Source: Zeus faber (Eukaryota; Chordata; Actinopteri; Zeiformes; Zeidae). From it: a stretch of DNA of 64,000 nt. A program made the position numbers and the translations under genes. The notes under the pieces are model-generated. The model was not told where the DNA came from. It saw only the letters and a list, made by a program, of their open reading frames with translations, and did no database searches. The stretch is taken from assembly GCA_960531495.1 (NCBI GenBank), contig OY482849.1:2055479-2119478 (forward strand), given 5' to 3'. Below are positions 52,305-61,566 of the stretch, piece after piece (position 1 is the first letter of the stretch; every line of letters begins with the position of its first letter).

Positions 52305-52561
52305 TTATTTAACATCAGTGTTTATGTGCAGATTGTTCAGAACTTTTATAAGTGCTGTTCCTGTGCTATGGTGAGATTGAAAGCCAGATTGATAGGTGTC
52401 TAAAAGGCTGTTCAATGTTAGACAGTTGTTAAGCTGATGGTAAACTGTTTCTTCAAGTATTTTGCGGAGGAATTGCAGGTTGGAAATGGGTCTGTAGCTG
52501 GCAATAACTGTTGCATCGAGATTGCTCTGCTTCAAAACGGAGAATGGAGACGGGAGCATGC
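52305..52561 (-). pseudogene. L2/Rex1-like LINE RT fragment
   Basis: Minus-strand frame: 'VLKQSNLDATVIASYRPISN' then 'LQFLRKILEETVYHQLNN' and 'YQSGFQSHHSTGTALIKV'. These are the first conserved RT motifs (YRPISN, QSGF..HHST) of L2/CR1-type non-LTR elements. Only about 84 codons are present, with no endonuclease and no catalytic box. L1-B begins immediately to its right. Confidence 0.85.
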
Positions 52562-52789
52562 TGTGATCTCACAAGAAGACGGAAGCAAGTAATGAGTGGA
52601 GACGGTGGCGCCCTGCTACATTGACGAACACACCGGCAGCTCTATCTCAGACAAGATAACTTGCAAATTGCAAATAATATTTATATATATAAATATAAAA
52701 AATGGAACACTGCGCAAAACCAAAGTGGAGGACCTTGAGGATTATATAGATTTTTTTATAGTGAATACGTGATGGAAGACGACCAGGAC

Positions 52790-53400
52790 TGCAATAATCC
52801 AGCGAAAAGGAAGAAGACCGACTCACAACGGACACAGACCACACATACCGGTTGCTGTAGAGGTGAATGTTTTGGATGAGATTAACAAGAAGCTGGACAT
52901 GCTTGGTCCACTTCTCAGAGAGATTACCGAGATCAAAGCCAGCCTTGATTTCCTGCACCGCATGGTCGGCGAGATGCAAAAAGACAACGCAGATCTAAAA
53001 ACCTCTGCAAAGTGTCTCACAGCGGAGATGAAAGTTGTAAAAAATGTTTATAAAATAATGATTGAGACTTTCCTGGATATACAATCCAGAAGTATGCGGG
53101 ACAACCTCATCTTTTCTGGGATCCAGAGAACAACACTGAGTCCCCAGAAAATATGGTGAAAGCTTTTTTCAGCACCACCCTGAAACTCCCGACGGACACC
53201 GTGAAGCAGATCAGCTTCCACCTGGTTCATCGACTGGGACACCACGTGGGGAACCGTCTTCGCTCTATCATTGCCAAGTTTGAACACTTCAAGCACCAGG
53301 AGCTGGTCTAAAGTAAAGCACGGGAGCTGAAAGGAACCACGCTGGATATGAACGATCAATTCCCCCTGGAGATCAATGACTGACGGAAGGTGCTGTATCC
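52790..53400 (+). pseudogene. L1-B ORF1 remnant
   Basis: 'VLDEINKKLDMLGPLLREIT' with following heptads (52868-53040) is a coiled coil. Then comes 'DIQSRSMRDNLIFSGIQRTT' (53078-53140) at the start of the RRM-like domain, and 'RLGHHVGNRLRSIIAKFEHF' (about 53230-53290) in a shifted frame. Stops at several points. Role as for L1-A ORF1. Confidence 0.8.
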
Positions 53401-53942
53401 CATCCTGAAGGAGAACTGGCAGAAGGGTAAATACATATTGATGGCTGTTGATAAACTATTTATAGATGGTCTGTTATACCGAGACTCGTCCACCACACCC
53501 TGGTTATTTTGATCATTATGTATCTCATGTTGATCATTATGTAATTCTGGCTATTATATACTGCAAGATGTAGAAATAGGCATGCTATCCATGTCAGGGT
53601 TTAAAATATCGCTCATTCTCATCTCACCTTCCTAATTCCCCCTCCCTACTTCTCTCATAATCTCACCACCCTAATCCCTCTCTCCTCACTTCTCCTATCA
53701 CTCACTTTACAGTATATCTCTCACTTTATGTATGTCTAATCCGGCAATGTTCTATGTTTATCTTTGTCTACTTGTCATTTGTTTGTGTAGGTATGTATCC
53801 CTACAAATTTCCTGCAATGCTATGACAGTGAAAAGGAATGTAAAGGAGGAAATCCCAGACTTATCTCTGAGAAAGCATGGAAACAATAGTATAGCTATTG
53901 GCTTGAATACACTGTGCCATCACCCCCTACATACGTAAGTTC
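53401..53942 (+). other. L1-B inter-ORF region
   Basis: Corresponds to 37345-37840 of L1-A by position. Pyrimidine-rich at 53620-53710 (CTCACTTCTC words). No coding. Confidence 0.6.
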
Positions 53943-54385
53943 AATGACACCCATTAAGTTTGTTAGTTGGAATGTGAGAGGCTAGGGCTCACCTGCTAAA
54001 TGTAGCAAAATCCTAAGTCACCTCACCAGGATGAACCCCAGCTTCTGTCTACTGCAAGAAACCACCCTCACTGCATCTGAGCACCTCAAACTCAAAGCTA
54101 AATGGGTTAATCAGATGTTTTCCGTATCATACAACACAAAAAAAAAAAAAAAAAGGTGTCTCTATATTGATCAATAAAAATATCCCATATCAAAATAAAA
54201 CCACAATATCAGACCCAGAAGGGCATTACATAATGATTAATGGGATTTTAGGTAACATCAAATTAACCATAACTAATATTGATGGCCCCAAAGAGGATGA
54301 CCCAAATTTCTTTCACAATATATTTTCAAAACTCTTAGAATTCTCTGAACACACAATTCCTTATACAACGAACAAGAGCAAATGA
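53943..54385 (+). pseudogene. L1-B ORF2 endonuclease domain remnant
   Basis: 'IKFVSWNVRG' (about 53953-53982) is the conserved first motif of an APE-type endonuclease, followed by 'PSFCLLQETTLTASEHLKLK' (54040-54096), an A-run at 54132-54153, and 'IPYQNKTTISDPEGHYIMIN' (54182-54240). The A-run shifts the frame and the later LGDFN part is lost. Confidence 0.78.
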
Positions 54386-54510
54386 TTTTGAATTCAATGA
54401 CAAATCAAGAAAATTTCTTCCCAATCAATTGAAACGCGATAGAGAAAAAACATTTAATACAGCCATCAAAGATCCACAGGGTAGGATAACACACAAGACA
54501 TGCAAGACAT

Positions 54511-54531
54511 CAATAACATAATATGTTATTG
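54511..54531. repeat. Fold-back junction palindrome (left)
   Basis: CAATAACAT, AAT, ATGTTATTG: 9-bp arms exactly where the L1-B orientation flips. Confidence 0.75.
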
Positions 54532-54569
54532 AAGAGCAAAGAGAAGAGTTCTTTCCTGAGTTCATCTAG
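54524..54569 (-). mobile_element. L1-B inverted segment, left part
   Basis: GAAGAGCAAAGAGAAGAGTT, continuing CTTTCCTGAGTTC, has the orientation of the minus-strand L1-A at about 26595-26630, opposite to the L1-B flanks. It continues at 59700 after Gypsy-3. Confidence 0.7.
54565..54569. repeat. Gypsy-3 target-site duplication, left (TCTAG)
   Basis: TCTAG before the LTR at 54570, repeated at 59700-59704. Confidence 0.85.
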
Positions 54570-55083
54570 TGTCACGACGAGAACTGGGAGAGACCCAAAC
54601 GCACGACACAGGGAGACGGAAGGCAGGCAGAGGATGTTTATTAGCCGGGACGGTGGAGCTGGCCGCGGGGACCCGGTCGGGTAGGGATGATGATGACCAG
54701 GAGATGGGGTCCAGGATCCAGGTGGAGAGACGGGAACCAGGCTGGATGGAGAAGGACGGGCAGCCTTGGTCGACAAGCGGAGACAGGCAGGTAAACCGGG
54801 CTGGCTGGATTTGGAGAGAGACTGGATCGACGAGAGGAGACAAGCAGGTAAGGGGAAAACGAGACAAACTCTGAACTAGGTATATGCACTAGGAACTTGG
54901 AAGGGAGCCAATAGCGCTACAACTCAGGAAGGCTAGTTGACGGTCTGGCAAGGAATGGCTAGGAAGCTGGGACTAAATACTGTGCAGGTAATTGATCCCA
55001 GGTGTGTGCAATCGGGCTTGAGTAGGGAGCTGCAGATGGGGCAAGGGGGTCTCTAGTGGCGCTGGGAGGCCGTGGGCCTAACA
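54570..55083 (-). repeat. Gypsy-3 3' LTR (full, 514 bp)
   Basis: Plus-strand TGTCACGACGAG...GGCCTAACA. Minus-strand start TGTTAGGCCCACGG. It contains about 285 bp that the other LTR lacks. Confidence 0.92.
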
Positions 55084-55098
55084 GTACCCCCCCCCTCT
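55084..55098 (-). other. Gypsy-3 polypurine tract
   Basis: Minus-strand AGAGGGGGGGGGTAC directly upstream of the 3' LTR. Confidence 0.85.
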
Positions 55099-55099
55099 A

Positions 55100-56250
55100 C
55101 GGACGCCCCTTGGTGGACACCTGGAGCTGGACGGGCGAGTTTGATTGAAATCCCGGATGAGGGAGGCATCCAGGATCTGTCTCCAGGGGACCCAGGAGTG
55201 CATCCCTCCCAGTCCACGAGGTACTGGAAGCCCCTCCCCCGGCGCCACACATCCAGCAGGCGCCGCACTGTGTAGGCCGGGTGGCCGTCGATGGTGCGGG
55301 GGTTGGTGAGGCCTCGGTGGGGAGGGAGAGAGGGCTGGAAACCACCGGCTTAAGCAGGGATACATGGAAGGTAGGGTGGACAAGGAGGGAGGGGCAAGTC
55401 CTTTGTGGAGAGCCATACCATCTGTCCGGGGACGTCTGTGGGTGCGGACGCACGGTGCCGGTTCGCCTGCTGCTGGGACCTGGCAGAGGCCCGGAGTAGG
55501 GCAGAGTGGGCCCTCCTCCACGTCCTCCGGCAGCGACCAACGGAGGACGGAGGGTACGGCGACCTCAGCCTCCTGGGCAGGGAACAGCGGGGGTTGGTAG
55601 CCCAGAGAGCATTGGAAGGGCGACAGGCCGGAAGAGGCGTTCACCAGGGTGTTGTGGGCGTACTCGGCCAATGGCAGCTGGTCGCTCCAGGAGGTAGGGC
55701 TGGTGATTGTCAACCAGTTGTCAGGCCTCCACCTCCTGGTTCGCCCGCTCCGTCTGGCCGTTGGTCTGGGGGTGGAAACCGGAGGAGAGACTGACCTGTG
55801 CCCCCAAGGCCAAGCAGAAGGCGCGCCAGACCTGGGAGGTGAACTGGGGTCCTCTGTCCGACACCACGTCTGCCGGGATGCCATGGCGGCGGAACACCTC
55901 GGCCACCAGCAGGTCTGTGGCCTCCCTCGCCGATGGTAGTTTGGGCAGGGCGAGGAAGTGGGCCGCCTTAGAAAAGCGGTCCACCACCGTGAGGATGATA
56001 GTTTTGCCCCGGGATGGTAGAAGACCGGTGACGAAGTCCAGGGCGATGTGGGACCAAGGACGAGTCGGGATGGGTAATGGGCGGAGGAGGCCAGAGCGGG
56101 GTCGGGTGGAGGTCTTGGACCGGGCGCAGGTGGGACAGGCCGAGACGAAGGACCGGGTGTCAGGGAGCAGGGTCGGTCACCACAAGTGCTGGCGGACGAC
56201 GGCCAGGGTCTGGGTGATCCCAGGATGGCAGCTGAGGCGGGAGGCATGGG
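55100..56250 (-). pseudogene. Gypsy-3 integrase with chromodomain
   Basis: Minus-strand order: zinc module ('[18 protein letters not shown]', stop, then 'CPTCARSK'), rve core with '[15 protein letters not shown]' (about 56050-56000), '[15 protein letters not shown]' (about 55870-55825) and '[14 protein letters not shown]' (about 55770-55730) giving the D, D, E residues, a proline/leucine-rich C-terminal part ('[16 protein letters not shown]'), and a chromodomain-like end '[20 protein letters not shown]' then 'DWEG' (about 55270-55190). A TGA interrupts after QHLW (near 56178), another stop follows QEVEA (near 55720), and the C-terminal part is split over frames. Chromodomains steer integration to modified histones in this clade. 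Confidence 0.85.
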
Positions 56251-57014
56251 CCCACTGCAGAACCTGGGAGCGTGCGGAGTCAGGGACGAACAGGCGGTTA
56301 GGGGGTCCGGTACCTGGGTCGGGCTGGTGCTCCTGCGCTTGGGTGACGAGGGACTCGATCTCCCAGGTGTGTGTGGCGGCAAGGCACAGGGGTGGAAGGA
56401 TGGGTTCTGGATCCCCTGTCTTCTCCTCTGCCGCGAACACACGGGACAGGGTGTCAGGTTTGGTGTTCTTGGTTCCTGGGCGGTAGGATAGAGAGAAGTT
56501 AAACTGGCCAAAAAACAACGCCCACCTGGCCTACCGGGAGTTGAGCCGCTTCGCCGTCCGGATATAGGCTAAGTTCTTATGATCGGTCCAGACGACAAAG
56601 GGGTGGTTTGCTCCCTCAAGCCAGTGGCGCCATTCCTCCAGGGCTAGTTTGACGGCCAGTAGTTCCCGGTTACCCACGTCATAGTTGCGCTCGGGTGGGG
56701 TGAGCCTGCGGGACAGAAAGGCACAGGGGTGAAGCTTACCATCGGTTGGGGATTGCTGAGAAAGTACTGCTCCTACCCCCGTGTCTGAAGCGACCACCTC
56801 TACCACGAACTTGAGGTTGGCGTCGGGCTGGGCCAGGACTGGGGCTGATGAAAAGCGGCTCCTGAGGTCGAGGAACGCGGCCTTGGCCGCTGGGGTCCAC
56901 TTGAAGGCCACTGCGGTGGAGGTAAGGGCTGAGAGGGGAGCAGCGATGCGGCTGAAGTTACGGATGAAGCGCCGGTAGAAGTTTGCAAACCCGAGGAGCC
57001 GTTGGAGCTGCTTC
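56250..57014 (-). pseudogene. Gypsy-3 RT end and RNase H
   Basis: Starts after the SINE with '[20 protein letters not shown]' (57014-56955), the RT thumb, then '[20 protein letters not shown]' (RNase H first Asp position, here V-A-S-D), '[20 protein letters not shown]' and '[13 protein letters not shown]' (56600-56560). One long frame, 56911-56531, then a shifted frame with '[20 protein letters not shown]' (56510-56450). Confidence 0.85.
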
Positions 57015-57017
57015 CTA

Positions 57018-57222
57018 TTTACATTTAGTCATTTAGCAGACGCTTTTATCCAAAGCGACTTACAATTGTTCAAACACCGACGGACGCAGCCATCAGGAGC
57101 AATTAGGGGTTAAGTGTCTTGCTCAAGGACACTACAGCATGCTAGCAGGAGGAGCCTGGGATCGAACCAGCAACCTTTGGATCACTAGACCACCAGCTCT
57201 ACCTCCTGAGCTACCATCCCCT
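57018..57222 (-). mobile_element. tRNA-headed SINE inserted in Gypsy-3 RT
   Basis: Read on the minus strand: GGGGATGGTAGCTCAGGAGG head with A box, B box GGTTCGATCC at 57169-57160, the body CCTTGAGCAAGACACTTAAC, and the tail GTAAGTCGCTTTGGATAAAA with GCGTCTGCTAAATGACTAA. This is a near-complete SINE of about 205 bp with the conserved teleost tail. It shares its head and body type with 4552-4836, and its tail with 43975-44045. Its sequence supplies the artificial end ('[11 protein letters not shown]') of the interrupted Gypsy frame. Confidence 0.88.
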
Positions 57223-58735
57223 TTTGGCTGGGGTTGGCCACTCCAACACGGCGGCCAATGATGAAGCCTAGGAAGGAAATGGACGGAACATGGAAGACAA
57301 ACTTCTCGGCCTTAACAAATAGACGATTCTCCAGGAGGCGCTGCAGCACCAGGCGTACGTGTTTTACGTGGTCGGAGAGGGATTTGGAGAAAATCAAGAT
57401 GTCGTCGAGGTACACAAAGACAAATGAGTTGAGCATGTCCCGGAGGACACCGTTAATTAGGGCCTGGAAGACCGCTGGGGCATTTGACAGACCAAAGGGC
57501 ATAACAAGATACTCAAAGTGTCCGAGCGAGGTGTTAAACGCGGTCTTCCACTCGTTCCCTTCACGGATGCGGACCAGGTGGTAAGCGTTGCGGAGGTCGA
57601 GCTTGGAAAAGTGGGTGGCACCCTGAATGGGGACAAAGACTGAATCCATCAGGGGCAAGGGGTACTTGTCTTTGATAGTGATGTTGTTAAGTCCCCTGAA
57701 ATCAATGTAAGGACGGAGGGTCTTGTCCTTCTTAGCCACAAAGAAGAACCCTGCGCTTAGCGGAGAAGACGAGGGGCGAATGATCCCGGCAGCGAGAGAG
57801 TCGCGGATGTACGTTTCCATGGCCTCCTGTTCGGGCCGGGAGACGTTATACAGGCGACTGCAGGGGAGGGGGGTGCCTGGCAGGAGGTTGATTGTGCAGT
57901 CGTAGGGGCGATGAGGTGGTAGGGATAGCGCGCCCTGCTTGCTAAAAACAGGGGCCAGGCCAAGATATTGTGAAGGAACCGAGGACAGATTGGGGCTCTT
58001 AGGGTCCCCCGGTGGCACCTCCGGCGGCGGGGTAGAGGCTGAGCGGAGGCAGTGGGCATGACAGTGTGTACTCCAGGAGCTCACGCTGCCCGAGCGCCAG
58101 TCCATCGGAGGGTTGTGGGTCTGGAACCAGGGGTACCCCAGAACCACGGGGTTCAGTGGGGAATCAGTGAGGAAGAACCTTAAGGACTCACGGTGGTTGC
58201 CGGAGAGTAGCAGCTTGAGGGGAGCTGTCTGGTGGGTAATCCGGGTCAGATGTGACCCGTTTAGCCCCTTGACCTCGAGCGGTGTGGGGAGAGGGACGGG
58301 TGTCAGCCCTAGCTGGCGTGCTAGTCCCTGGTCGAGAAAACTCGCATCCGCCCCGGAATCTATGAGAGCGGAGGAAGAGAGTGTTATATATCCCCACGAA
58401 AGGGTAACTGGGAGCAGCGGATGGGAGAGAGGGTTGGCGCTGGAGCGACCGGAACGTAACCCTACCGAGGAGTCGCCCTCTCGTGGCCGGATCGGGCAGG
58501 TGGCTCGGAGGTGTCCCAGCTGGCCGCAATACAGACAGGCGCCGGTCTGTATGCGGCGTGTTGGCTCCTCGGGGGAAATCCGGAAGCGAAAAAGTTGCAT
58601 TGGCTCGGCATCGGAGACAGTCGGGGACTTCTGAGGCGCCCAAGAGTAGCGGGCGCTGGAGACCGGGGTGTGACCGCTCAGGCGGGAGGCACGGACTGGA
58701 GTTTCGCCCCCTTCCTCTCGCGCTGGCGCTCCCAT
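57223..58735 (-). pseudogene. Gypsy-3 gag end-protease-RT, long open frame
   Basis: A 516-codon minus-strand frame starting at 58735 and running into the SINE. Residues 67-80 are the CCHC knuckle [14 protein letters not shown]. Residues 124-131 hold the protease site [10 protein letters not shown] follows with '[20 protein letters not shown]' (from 325), '[20 protein letters not shown]' (377-396), '[18 protein letters not shown]' and the catalytic YLDD at 442-445, then '[19 protein letters not shown]' where the SINE cuts in. Gag and pol are in one frame here. The intact YLDD and DSGA mean this part decayed little before the SINE arrived. Non-functional only because of the truncation and damage elsewhere. 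Confidence 0.9.
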
Positions 58736-59453
58736 AGCCGGTTGTCCAGGCGGATAGCGGTCTCCACTACTTGGTCCAGGTCCGTGGGCTCGTCCCGCCG
58801 TGCCAACTCTTCCCGCAACTCGTTGTTCAGGGCGCGCTGAAACACGTCCTGCAGGGCTCCGTCATTCCAGCCGCTTTCTGCGGCTAGAGTCCGGAACTCG
58901 ACGACGAGGGAGGCGACGCTACGGGAACCCTGGCAGAGGGAGAGGAGTCTTCTGGCTGCCTCCTTGCCGTAAACTGGGTGGTCGAAGACTCTCCTCATTT
59001 CGCGGGTGAACAGATCGTAGGAGAGACTCACGGGGCCCCCCTGACTCCAAACCGCGGAACCCCAGCCGAGAGCCGCCCCTCTCAGGCAGGAGATGAGGAA
59101 CGCGATGCGGGCACTATCGGAGGCTTACGACGACAGCCGCTGCTGAAAAACCACCGCGCACTGCACGAGGAAGGCGCGGCAGGTGCCAAAATCGCCGTCG
59201 TAAGGTACTGGAGCCGGAACGTCGGGCTCAGGGGGGACGAGAGAGGCGGTGGGAGCCCTGGTGGGGGATGAAGGGCGGGTCGGAGGAGCAGGGGGGAACA
59301 CGGGGGCCGGAGGAACCTGCAGGCTGCTGACGGCCGCCGAGATGGTCCGGAGGTGTTCCGTGATGTCCCGGAGGGCCTGGTCATGTTGCCCAAGCAACAC
59401 TCCTTGGTCCCGGAGTGTGCGGGGCGGAGCCCTTCTGTGTCGGCTGGGTCCAT
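58680..59453 (-). pseudogene. Gypsy-3 gag, 5' part
   Basis: ATG at 59453 (MDPADTEG), then a frameshift. The proper gag continues in the neighbouring frame with 'LRDQGVLLGQHDQALRDITE' (about 59415-59355), a proline-rich linker and 'PYDGDFGTCRAFLVQCAVVF'. Downstream 'FTREMRRVFDHPVYGKEAAR' and 'SLCQGSRSVASLVVEFRTLA' then '[16 protein letters not shown]' (59010-58700) form the retrotransposon gag capsid domain. Forms the intracellular particle. At least two frame breaks. Confidence 0.85.
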
Positions 59454-59474
59454 GTTTTTCTGGCCAGACCGTGC
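59454..59474 (-). other. Gypsy-3 primer-site region
   Basis: Minus-strand GCACGGTCTGGCCAGAAAAAC between the 5' LTR and the gag ATG is laid out as in Gypsy-2 (GTACAATCTGGCCAGAA), marking the two as relatives. The priming tRNA is not assigned. Confidence 0.55.
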
Positions 59475-59699
59475 TGTCACGACCAGAGCTGGGAGAGACC
59501 CAAACGCACGACACAGGGAGACGGAAGGCAGGCAAAGGATGTTAATTAGCCGGGATGGTCTGGCAAGGAATGACTAGGAAGCTGGGACTAAATACTGTGC
59601 AGGTAATTGATCCCAGGTGTGTGCAATCGGGCTTGAGTAGGGAGCTGCAGATGGGGCAAGGGCGGCCTCTAGTGGCGCTGGGAGGCCGTGGGCCTAACA
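59475..59699 (-). repeat. Gypsy-3 5' LTR with ~285-bp internal deletion
   Basis: 225 bp. Plus-strand TGTCACGACCAGAGCTGG...GGCCTAACA. It joins GCCGGGATGG straight to TCTGGCAAGG, where the other LTR has about 285 extra bases starting after GCCGGGACGG. Confidence 0.92.
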
Positions 59700-59704
59700 T
59701 CTAG
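59700..59704. repeat. Gypsy-3 target-site duplication, right (TCTAG)
   Basis: Matches 54565-54569. Confidence 0.85.
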
Positions 59705-59803
59705 AGTAAGTGGTTGATCTTCAATATCATCAAGGAATGAGTGAATGTTTGATATATTAGATTCATTATCTGAGTGATATAGCTTATTATAAAAGTCTCT
59801 AAA
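59704..59803 (-). mobile_element. L1-B inverted segment, right part
   Basis: GAGTAAGTGGTTGATCTTC, CATCAAGGAATGAGTGAATG, GAGTGATATAGCTTATTATA, AAAGTCTCTAAATAT match the minus-strand L1-A at about 26622-26760, with one short deletion. It is in the opposite orientation to the L1-B flanks. Confidence 0.85.
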
Positions 59804-59858
59804 TATTATTTAAAGACATTTATGATAAGCCATATCACTCGGATAATGAATTATCTCT
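59757..59858. repeat. Fold-back junction inverted repeat (right)
   Basis: Left arm ATTCATTATCTGAGTGATAT, continuing AGCTTATTATAAAAGTCTCTAAAT, is the approximate complement of ATTTAAAGACATTTATGATA, continuing AGCCATATCACTCGGATAATGAAT. The same LINE piece is present in both orientations back to back. Confidence 0.85.
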
Positions 59859-60900
59859 AAACATTATTTGCCAAATGACCCTAAAGTATGTGGTGGGTCA
59901 CATATGCGTTGTTTATTCAGTCTGTTCAGCATATCTCAAAGGAACAACTTTAATGCTATTATTGCCTCTTTGGATGCCGAAAAAGTGTTTGACAGAGTTA
60001 ATTGGACATATCTCCTTTCAACTCTCAACAAATTTGTCTTTGGAGAGTCACTCAATAGATCAGAATCCTCTACAACTCTCCATCTGCTTCTGTCATCACC
60101 AATGGTTGCATTTCACAGTGTTTCACTCTACAACCCGGGCACAAGACAAGGATTTCCGCTCTCCCCTTTACAATTCACCATCTTTATTGAACCCCTCACG
60201 GCAGCCATTCGTCAAAACAGTAATATCGCAGGCATACAAACAGGAAACTCTGTTCACAAAATCAGTATGTATGCAGAAAGTATCTTGTTATACATACAGA
60301 ACCCAACATCATCCCTGCCGGAGGTGTTCAATCTTATATCTAAATACTCAGCTATTTCAGACTATTCAATAAATTGGACTAAAACCACAGTCTTACCACT
60401 CAGTGGGGGGGACTGCAATGCTGCAACCCAGAGACTTCCCTTAACCATCACAACGGGCAATATTAGATACCTTGGTATTGATATCTCTACCATTCTGTCA
60501 GATTTGTTTGCTCAAATCCATTGAAGAAGACCTAATTCGATGGAAAAACCTACCCATCTCACTAATTGGTAGGATGGCAGCAGTGAAAATGAATATACTT
60601 CCAAAAATAAACAATGTATTTTCAATGACCCCAGTGCAACCAACAGTACATTGCTTTAATACTCTAGACTCATTAGTCAATACATTTTATTGGAAATACA
60701 AGAAACTTAGCATTAAACTAGCAACCCTACAGAAAAAGAAATACTGTGGAGGCCTAGCAGCCCCAAACTTTAGATACTACTATCGAGCAAACCATCTTCA
60801 ATTTATAATTAAATGGTTACAACCAGAGCAACAATTAGCCCATGGATGGCGAGACATTGAACAAACAGAATGTCAGGAGTTATAATGATCTGATCTCCCA
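59859..60900 (+). pseudogene. L1-B reverse transcriptase
   Basis: 'NAIIASLDAEKVFDRVNWTY' (about 59950-60010), 'PGTRQGFPLSPLQFTIFIEP' (60138-60197), 'VHKISMYAESILLYIQNPTS' (about 60255-60312; AES where DD is expected, so the catalytic site is lost) and 'ISDYSINWTKTTVLPLSGG' in one frame to 60524. Then a shift to 'IEEDLIRWKNLPISLIGRMA' (60517-60576) and 'KYCGGLAAPNFRYYYRANHL' up to 60885. Collinear with L1-A. About 300 bp at the start of the RT are missing at the fold-back junction. Confidence 0.85.
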
Positions 60901-60916
60901 TTCCTTACTGAATAAA

Positions 60917-60952
60917 TAACCCTAACCCTAACCCTAACCCTAACCCTAACCC
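60917..60952. repeat. Interstitial telomeric repeat (TAACCC)6
   Basis: Six perfect TAACCC units (complement of vertebrate TTAGGG), replacing GGAA of the uninterrupted LINE copy L1-A (25188-25206 on the minus strand). The LINE continues on both sides without other loss. Confidence 0.97.
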
Positions 60953-61151
60953 ATAATTGCTTAAAAAACCCATTTATCTGTCAGCCAGGTGGAAATTCCT
61001 CAAACTCAGTGGTCACACACTATCTCCAAACAAATTCATGCCAATCTTGCAAAACCTAGATTTTCTGGTTTATAACAGACCAATTATTCATCTCAAACAC
61101 ATTTTTGAAAACAATTTGCTTATATCCTTCTCAACCTTAAACCACGGCTTC
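60953..61151 (+). pseudogene. L1-B ORF2 C-terminal part, piece 1
   Basis: ATAATTGCTTAAAAAACCCA onward. Readings such as 'ARWKFLKLSGHTLSPNKF' (60990-61040) match the L1-A minus strand near 25110-25160. It ends at the solo-LTR target GCTTC (61147-61151). Confidence 0.75.
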
Positions 61152-61566
61152 TGTCATCATGATCTCCGCCTTCTTCTACTTTCCCCTCCCTCTCCTTACC
61201 TGCCCCATTAGCCCAACTCTATTCACCTGCGCACACAGCTCTTCCAGATCTGCAATCTAATCCCTATATATGCCTCTCTCACCAGTCACCCATTGCCAGA
61301 TTGTCTTCGATGCTTGCACCAGACTCTCCAGCGTTCTCCGGACTGATTCCCTGCTACCGACTCTGCCTCGCTCCGACCACGTATCCTGCCTGCCCCCCCC
61401 CCCGCCTGTCTTCTGTCTGCACTCCTCGTTATCGAACCTGCCTGTCCCCGACGACATATCCTGCCTGCTCCCTGCCTGTCTTCCGTCTGCTCTACAAATA
61501 AAAGACATTACCAAATATCCCTGCCTGTCTTTGTGCTGCAATTGGGTCCTAACCACACCCGTTACA
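61152..61566 (+). mobile_element. Solo LTR, family C
   Basis: TGTCATCATGATC...CACCCGTTACA, 415 bp, flanked by GCTTC (61147-61151 and 61567-61571). It has TATATATGCC near 61263 and ACAAATAAAAGAC near 61494 as TATA and poly(A) signals. An internal repeat of CATATCCTGCCTGC-type words is present. It is the product of LTR-LTR recombination of a Gypsy-type element. No internal part is left. Confidence 0.85.

Larger units (their letters stand above)
54570..59699 (-). mobile_element. Gypsy-3: chromodomain Ty3/Gypsy retrotransposon in L1-B
   Basis: Minus-strand element with LTRs at 59699-59475 (5', shortened) and 55083-54570 (3', full), and a 5-bp target duplication TCTAG. Between them are gag with a CCHC knuckle, protease, RT, RNase H, integrase and a C-terminal chromodomain in one order typical of chromoviruses. 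It is the best preserved mobile element in the window: one frame of 516 codons spans gag end to RT. A SINE interrupts the RT/RNase H junction, and nonsense/frameshift changes break integrase and early gag, so it cannot move on its own. Confidence 0.93.

Noticed and set aside
55078..56511. A 477-codon minus-strand open frame
   Set aside because: It overlaps the Gypsy-3 integrase but is mostly in the wrong frame (Pro/Ser/Arg-rich, GC-driven). Only short pieces coincide with the true integrase/chromodomain frame. The genuine motifs are split over neighbouring frames.
57155..57222. Functional tRNA gene
   Set aside because: A- and B-box sequences belong to a SINE head; the following SINE body and tail, and the lack of a full cloverleaf, argue against a tRNA gene.
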